Assembly (NCBI GenBank): GCA_902489775.1
Contig: CABUBH010000003.1
Coordinates: forward strand, 14,704-78,703
Direction: 5' to 3'
Length of the DNA: 64,000 bases
Origin: an uncultured Collinsella sp.
GTDB lineage: Bacteria > Actinomycetota > Coriobacteriia > Coriobacteriales > Coriobacteriaceae
Shown: positions 60,257 through 64,000 of the stretch, piece after piece
Layout: each line of letters starts with the position of its first letter
How positions within the stretch are numbered: the stretch's first letter is position 1
Program-made: the position numbers and the translations under genes
The notes under the pieces: model-generated
The model's database searches: none
Seen by the model: the letters and a program-made list of their open reading frames with translations, nothing else
Told to the model about the DNA's origin: nothing

Positions 60257-60290
60257 TTAACAGTTTATGTTAAATTGACTTTGCCGGCAA
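60257..60290 (-). promoter_or_regulatory. XRE-DUF2975 promoter with overlapping operator
   Basis: On the minus strand: TTGCCG (60290-60285), 17-bp spacer, TAAACT (60267-60262). The perfect dyad TTAACA-N5-TGTTAA (60257-60273) covers the -10. This is the arrangement expected for autorepression by the XRE protein, and binding there could also affect the divergent peptide operon. Confidence 0.6.
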
Positions 60291-60338
60291 GTAATCACAG
60301 CATGCTGCAACTGAAACCCCTCTAGATTGGAGAGGATT

Positions 60339-60704
60339 ATGTTCAGTACTGTTAAGTCGTGTAAGCTCTTGGTTTTCCTCGGCCTCGCTCTTTGTCTGTT
60401 GCTGCCGGGAGCCCCCGCTTTTGCGGATACCCCGATGCCTCCTTCCCAGGAGAGCAGCCAGTGTGCCCTCGTTGAGCCCCTCGGGTATACGGACGACGTC
60501 GTCGATACCTACTGGAGCTACAGCTGTCCTCGCGGCGTAAGCGGGCACAGCATCTCGATGTTCTACATCTCTTACAAGACGATCTCCTACCGAAATGGCT
60601 ATCGCCGATCCGCGCATCATAGGGAATCCCGCCTCGCTGCAATGTGCTCCTGTGGTGTTCTTGGCACAACTGATAAATGGCAATTTGTCTATAGCACCTA
60701 CTAG
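60339..60704 (+). CDS. Small secreted Cys-containing peptide, bacteriocin-like
   Basis: 121 aa from ATG 60339, GGAGAGG upstream (a TTG at 60327 is in frame). Clear Sec signal peptide: basic KSCK, hydrophobic LLVFLGLALCLLL, cleavage after APAFA near residue 29. The mature ~92 residues have four Cys (QCALV, YSCPRG, MCSC), many Tyr/Ser, and a C-terminal AAMCSCGVLGTTDKWQFVYS that resembles the end of lactococcin-972-type bacteriocins. The match is by pattern only. It is first in an operon with an ABC exporter, and a hairpin separates it from the transporter genes. An alternative is a secreted signalling or adhesion peptide. Confidence 0.7.
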   Translation: MFSTVKSCKLLVFLGLALCLLLPGAPAFADTPMPPSQESSQCALVEPLGYTDDVVDTYWSYSCPRGVSGHSISMFYISYKTISYRNGYRRSAHHRESRLAAMCSCGVLGTTDKWQFVYSTY

Positions 60705-60708
60705 ATGC

Positions 60709-60740
60709 GAGGAAGGGCCGAGCATTTTGTTCGGCCCCTC
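60709..60740 (+). terminator. Attenuator-like hairpin between peptide and ABC genes
   Basis: GAGG-AA-GGGCCGA pairs with TCGGCCC-CTC. There is no strong T-run, so it probably trims or attenuates, leaving more peptide mRNA than transporter mRNA. Confidence 0.55.
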
Positions 60741-60770
60741 TGTTCCGACTGGATGAGGTTAAGGTTGGCG

Positions 60771-62993
60771 ATGAATATGCTCAAAATCTCGAAGGCGATC
60801 TTTAGGTCGCTTCTCTCCTCCAGGTCGCTCTGTGTTGTCGTTGTTGCGTTGATGGTTCTTTGTGCTCTGCCCGTCTTCAGGAGCGCGGCTGGCATCGACG
60901 GACGGGTCGAATACCTCGAGTCGGGAATAACCCGTGTTGAGCAGGAATTGTCAGCATCCTATGCGGATGCGCTTGTGAATGCGGGGGAGGACGGTGTCTA
61001 TACCTCTTCATCAAGCATGCCCGCGCTTCTGTACCCTCTTGCCGCGGGACGTCTTATCTTGGCACCGCTCTCTCCCCTACTTCCGTTTCTGCAAATATCG
61101 GATGGAGAGTACACCTATTATGATGGATCGAAGGAGTACTTGCTATGGGTCGCAACGGCCGTTGCCGTCTCGTTCCTTGCCGCGCGTCTTAGCAAACGTG
61201 AAAAGCTCATCATCCAGGCACCGATGGGCGAGCTGGGTAGACTTGTTGCATCGAGCGTATGGGCGAGTGTTTTTGCAATGCTTGCCGTCCTCGCCATCAA
61301 TCTTCCAGGGATAATCGCCGCGCTTGTGAAGAATGGCCCGGGCTCGCCGTTCTATCCGATAGGCTACATTCAATATGCGACTCCGGTTATCAAACCGGCT
61401 TGGCTGGTGTTCGCGCAGACGGCCATCTTGCAATTCTTGGTGGCAGCGTTCATCTCGCTTGTCGTTCACCTTGCCGTGAAGATTGCCAATAACCCTACGC
61501 TTGGAATCGTGTTCGTATGTGCCCTGATGGGGGTGACGATGGTTCCCGGGTATTACGGAAGATCCATCGCTTTACGTGAGTTCGCCCTGTTGAATCCCCT
61601 TACGTATGCGAACACTGAGTTGACCGTCGGCGCCTATAGCCCGTACCCGACAACGCAGATAGTGAATCTGCCCGGACTTTGCTTCGAGCGTGGCGCGATT
61701 ACCCTCGTATGCGCAATCGGGATCGAGGTGCTGGCAATTAGCCTGCTTTGCGTTGCTGGAAAGAGCGGCTGCGCGCGCCCGATGCCCCCGATTTGTCTTG
61801 AGAGAGGTTCCTTCACCGCATCGAGAGCGGCAACTCGTTCGAGCGCTTGTGCCTCCGCCGTTGCATACGTAAGAACGATGGGGAAACTGCTCCTGCATTC
61901 TCCTGCCCTCGCCGTATGCGCGATTGCAATGTCGACGACGATGCTGGCCCCGGCTCTGGTCGAGGTGTTTCCTGACGCTGATGACGTTTCCGCTGTTCGG
62001 TATAGGGATGGGGAGCTCCGTTCAATAGATCGGTATCTAGAGCAGGACGCTGCGAATATGGATGTCGAGGGCAAAACGGCCCTGGAAGACATGCGAGATG
62101 CTCTTTCGGGTTTTGTGTACGCGCCTACGCCTGCGGAGGGGTTTCGAAGCCTTGCGACGTACGAGCGCGCTCGAGGCGAACTGGGCGCGGCGGATGCGAC
62201 CCTCCTGCAATCGATCGGAATCGAGCCGGAGACTCCTTCTCGTGCGGAGGCGCGCGCCCTTCTGCTCGAGTCGATCGCGAGCTTGCCGGACCCCAAGGTT
62301 TACGAGTTAAGTACGAAGATGCCCCCATTAATCCTCCTTTCGTATTTCCAGGCAGCGCTTCCTTCCTTGTTTTGGCTGTTGCCCGTGGTTGTCACATCGC
62401 TTGCGTGCACCCACCTGCAGTGCCGTTCCCTTCTGGTTTTCCAAGTCCCCGCAACAGCGCATGTGCGTTTTCTGACGGCTGTTGCGTTGTCTCTCCTGCT
62501 TGGCTTGACGCTGCTTTTGGTGTCGATGGTTCCCGCTGCAGTTGTGTCCTTGATTAAGAACGGTGCGGGTGGATCGGAGTATCCCGTCGCTCTCATTCGA
62601 GCGGGGGCTTCGACAACGTCCATGGTGGGGGAGGCGGTGTTGCGTAGCGTTCCGTTGCTGGTCATGGCATACGGCGTGATTTCCGTCGTCGCTGCGTTGA
62701 CAGCAGCGATTAGCCGCAGCCCCGTTGTCACCGGAGTGGTTTGCGCGGTTCTCTTGGTGTTGGGTTCGTTGAGCGCTCATGTTGAAAGCGCGGGCATGGG
62801 CGCCGCGCTGCTGGCTCCATTCGCCTCGTTTGATCCCGCTTCCCAGGTGGGGACGATTGGGTTCCTTGGGCGAGGGACGAACGCGATGCCTTTTGGAGAG
62901 GTCGTCGGCGCATCGGGCGCTCTGCTGGTGGTCTTGGGCGCCGTATCTCCGTTGTTGGTGCACCTGGGTGTTCCGAAGATCGAAAGGGGATGA
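60771..62993 (+). CDS. Duplicated ABC-2-type permease
   Basis: 740 aa from ATG 60771 (AAGG upstream; ATG 60753 or 60705 are possible but the latter lies within the hairpin). Two homologous halves of about 370 residues: each has an N-terminal TM, a large extracytoplasmic domain and then a TM bundle. The repeat is marked by LPGIIAALVKNGPGSPFYPI near 185 and VPAAVVSLIKNGAGGSEYPV near 600. ABC-2 permeases with this NG-YP motif export lantibiotics, bacteriocins or other peptides, or confer immunity. A fused two-copy form would make a complete membrane domain with one gene. Confidence 0.82.
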   Translation: MNMLKISKAIFRSLLSSRSLCVVVVALMVLCALPVFRSAAGIDGRVEYLESGITRVEQELSASYADALVNAGEDGVYTSSSSMPALLYPLAAGRLILAPLSPLLPFLQISDGEYTYYDGSKEYLLWVATAVAVSFLAARLSKREKLIIQAPMGELGRLVASSVWASVFAMLAVLAINLPGIIAALVKNGPGSPFYPIGYIQYATPVIKPAWLVFAQTAILQFLVAAFISLVVHLAVKIANNPTLGIVFVCALMGVTMVPGYYGRSIALREFALLNPLTYANTELTVGAYSPYPTTQIVNLPGLCFERGAITLVCAIGIEVLAISLLCVAGKSGCARPMPPICLERGSFTASRAATRSSACASAVAYVRTMGKLLLHSPALAVCAIAMSTTMLAPALVEVFPDADDVSAVRYRDGELRSIDRYLEQDAANMDVEGKTALEDMRDALSGFVYAPTPAEGFRSLATYERARGELGAADATLLQSIGIEPETPSRAEARALLLESIASLPDPKVYELSTKMPPLILLSYFQAALPSLFWLLPVVVTSLACTHLQCRSLLVFQVPATAHVRFLTAVALSLLLGLTLLLVSMVPAAVVSLIKNGAGGSEYPVALIRAGASTTSMVGEAVLRSVPLLVMAYGVISVVAALTAAISRSPVVTGVVCAVLLVLGSLSAHVESAGMGAALLAPFASFDPASQVGTIGFLGRGTNAMPFGEVVGASGALLVVLGAVSPLLVHLGVPKIERG

Positions 62994-63739
62994 TCTCGAT
63001 GATTGACCTTCAAACGCTGACGATCTCTTATGGAAAGAAGGTGCTCGTAGATTCGGTGAACGCTGAGTTTGCCCCGGGTACGGTCTACGGTCTCGTCGCT
63101 CCGAACGGGCATGGAAAGACGACGTTGCTGCGTGCGATGGCAGGTTTGCCGGGTCCTCGCGTGGACGGGAGCATCGTTCTGGATGAGGTGCAGGGTACGG
63201 GTGCGAGAGAGGTCCGTTCTATGATCTTCTATGCACCTGGTGAGGGAACGCTGCTGTATCCCGGATTGCGTGCGGAAGATCACCTCAAGATGGTTTGCGA
63301 TATGTGGCCGCATGCTCGTGATATCGAGGAGGTAGTGGAGCAAACGCAGATAGGCGAGTTCGCGAAGATGAGGATCCGCGCTCTGAGCCAGGGTATGAAG
63401 CAGCAGCTTACCTTGGCGATTGCGTATGCGACGGGTGCGCGGTACCTCCTGTTGGATGAACCCATGAACGCGCTCGATCCCAGCAGGGTGGACTTGCATT
63501 CCGGGATTCTCAGGAAGCTGGCCGATTCTGGTACGTGCATCATCATGTCATCCCACATCTTGGATTCGGTCGATAGACTGTGCGATGAGATTCTGTTTTT
63601 GAAGGATGGGAGGCTCATTAGAAGCATTCCGCAAGATGATGCTGCGCCGAAGTCTCCCGGATCCCATTTCGCAAGGCCTGCCGGACGCGCCGAGGGTGCG
63701 CTAAGCGCGTATCGGCGGCTCTACGGAGAGGGCGGGTAG
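62990..63739 (+). CDS. ABC transporter ATP-binding protein
   Basis: 249 aa; ATG overlaps the permease stop (ATGA). Walker A GLVAPNGHGKTT, signature LSQGMKQQL, Walker B YLLLDEPMNALDPS, D-loop and H-loop SSHIL. BcrA/CcmA-like, the class that pairs with ABC-2 permeases. Powers export of, or immunity to, the peptide at 60339 by inference. Confidence 0.93.
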   Translation: MISMIDLQTLTISYGKKVLVDSVNAEFAPGTVYGLVAPNGHGKTTLLRAMAGLPGPRVDGSIVLDEVQGTGAREVRSMIFYAPGEGTLLYPGLRAEDHLKMVCDMWPHARDIEEVVEQTQIGEFAKMRIRALSQGMKQQLTLAIAYATGARYLLLDEPMNALDPSRVDLHSGILRKLADSGTCIIMSSHILDSVDRLCDEILFLKDGRLIRSIPQDDAAPKSPGSHFARPAGRAEGALSAYRRLYGEGG

Positions 63740-63888
63740 AAATGCAAGTTAATAATCTATGTGGTCGATATGCCGTTAAACCCGCATATCGATACCGCTC
63801 AGCCATTCGCCTCGCCCCGTCGCATGTACCTTCATCCGGTCTGTTACTTTTAATCTAACAATTCTTTGAGGAACGTAGGTGCTTCTGA

Positions 63889-64000
63889 ATGTGCTGTCGA
63901 CTCCTTCTCAAACTAATCCTAAGAGACAAGGCCGTATGGATCTCCACGCTCGTTCTCGCTGCAGCCTTCTCCATCCCCATTGCGTTCAATTCACCCATCT
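63889..64000 (+). CDS. Second membrane permease, 5' part only
   Basis: 37 codons from ATG 63889: MCCRLLLKLILRDKAVWI then STLVLAAAFSIPIAF. The pattern of a short basic start followed by a hydrophobic segment matches the start of the duplicated permease. It is likely another ABC-2-type subunit, cut by the window end. The 149-bp gap before it has a TCGATATGC/GCATATCGA hairpin (63765-63792). Confidence 0.6.
   Translation, partial: MCCRLLLKLILRDKAVWISTLVLAAAFSIPIAFNSPI

Overview
The window reads as a chromosomal segment of a GC-rich coriobacterial (Actinomycetota) gut anaerobe, most likely Collinsella or a close relative. This is an inference from gene content, codon bias, zinc-type S14 and L36, the ribosomal cluster order and the style of the intergenic palindromes. 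No rRNA, tRNA or CRISPR array was found. 

Left part (1-33.9 kb): a purine / selenium-dependent molybdenum hydroxylase island in two halves. The first half (3.0-13.4 kb) holds a YheO-type regulator, a divergent NCS2 purine permease, ssnA, ygfK, a four-cluster ferredoxin and a fused xanthine-dehydrogenase-like protein. The second half (23.9-33.9 kb) holds a second YheO-type regulator, dpaL (ygeX), ygeY, ygeW, a MocA-like nucleotidyltransferase, hyuA, yqeC, yqeB and xdhC. This gene set matches the E. coli yge/ygf cluster and the clusters linked to anaerobic purine and urate breakdown in gut bacteria: a permease imports purine, the Mo hydroxylase and YgfK carry out redox steps, SsnA and HyuA open rings, YgeY, YgeW and DpaL process the carbamoyl- and diaminopropionate-type products, and MocA/YqeB/YqeC/XdhC mature the cofactor. 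ridA, beside the first half, would detoxify the aminoacrylate made by DpaL. 

Between the halves (13.4-23.8 kb) lies an accessory stretch. It holds three arrays of a regular ~62-bp hairpin repeat, an AbiEi-like protein, a MerR regulator divergent from an old-yellow-enzyme family reductase, an AAA+/DUF4143 ATPase preceded by five 23-bp iterons, a DnaQ-like exonuclease, unknown proteins, and a possible remnant of a type I toxin-like small peptide. 

Middle (34.2-44.9 kb): the spc/alpha ribosomal cluster, starting abruptly at rplE (rplN/rplX are absent) and running through secY, adk, map, infA, rpmJ, rpsM, rpsK, rpsD, rpoA, rplQ and truA. Then come a GT2-like protein, argR, a class A PBP, a U32 protein, tyrS, adenine deaminase, two HAD phosphatases, citrate synthase and an ACT-domain protein. 

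Right end (58.7-64 kb): a mobile-looking segment. It has a truncated tyrosine recombinase lying in frame directly behind an XRE gene, a DUF2975-type membrane protein, and a divergent operon of a small secreted Cys-containing peptide, a duplicated ABC-2 permease, an ABC ATPase and a second permease cut by the window end. The layout resembles a bacteriocin or peptide-export locus.
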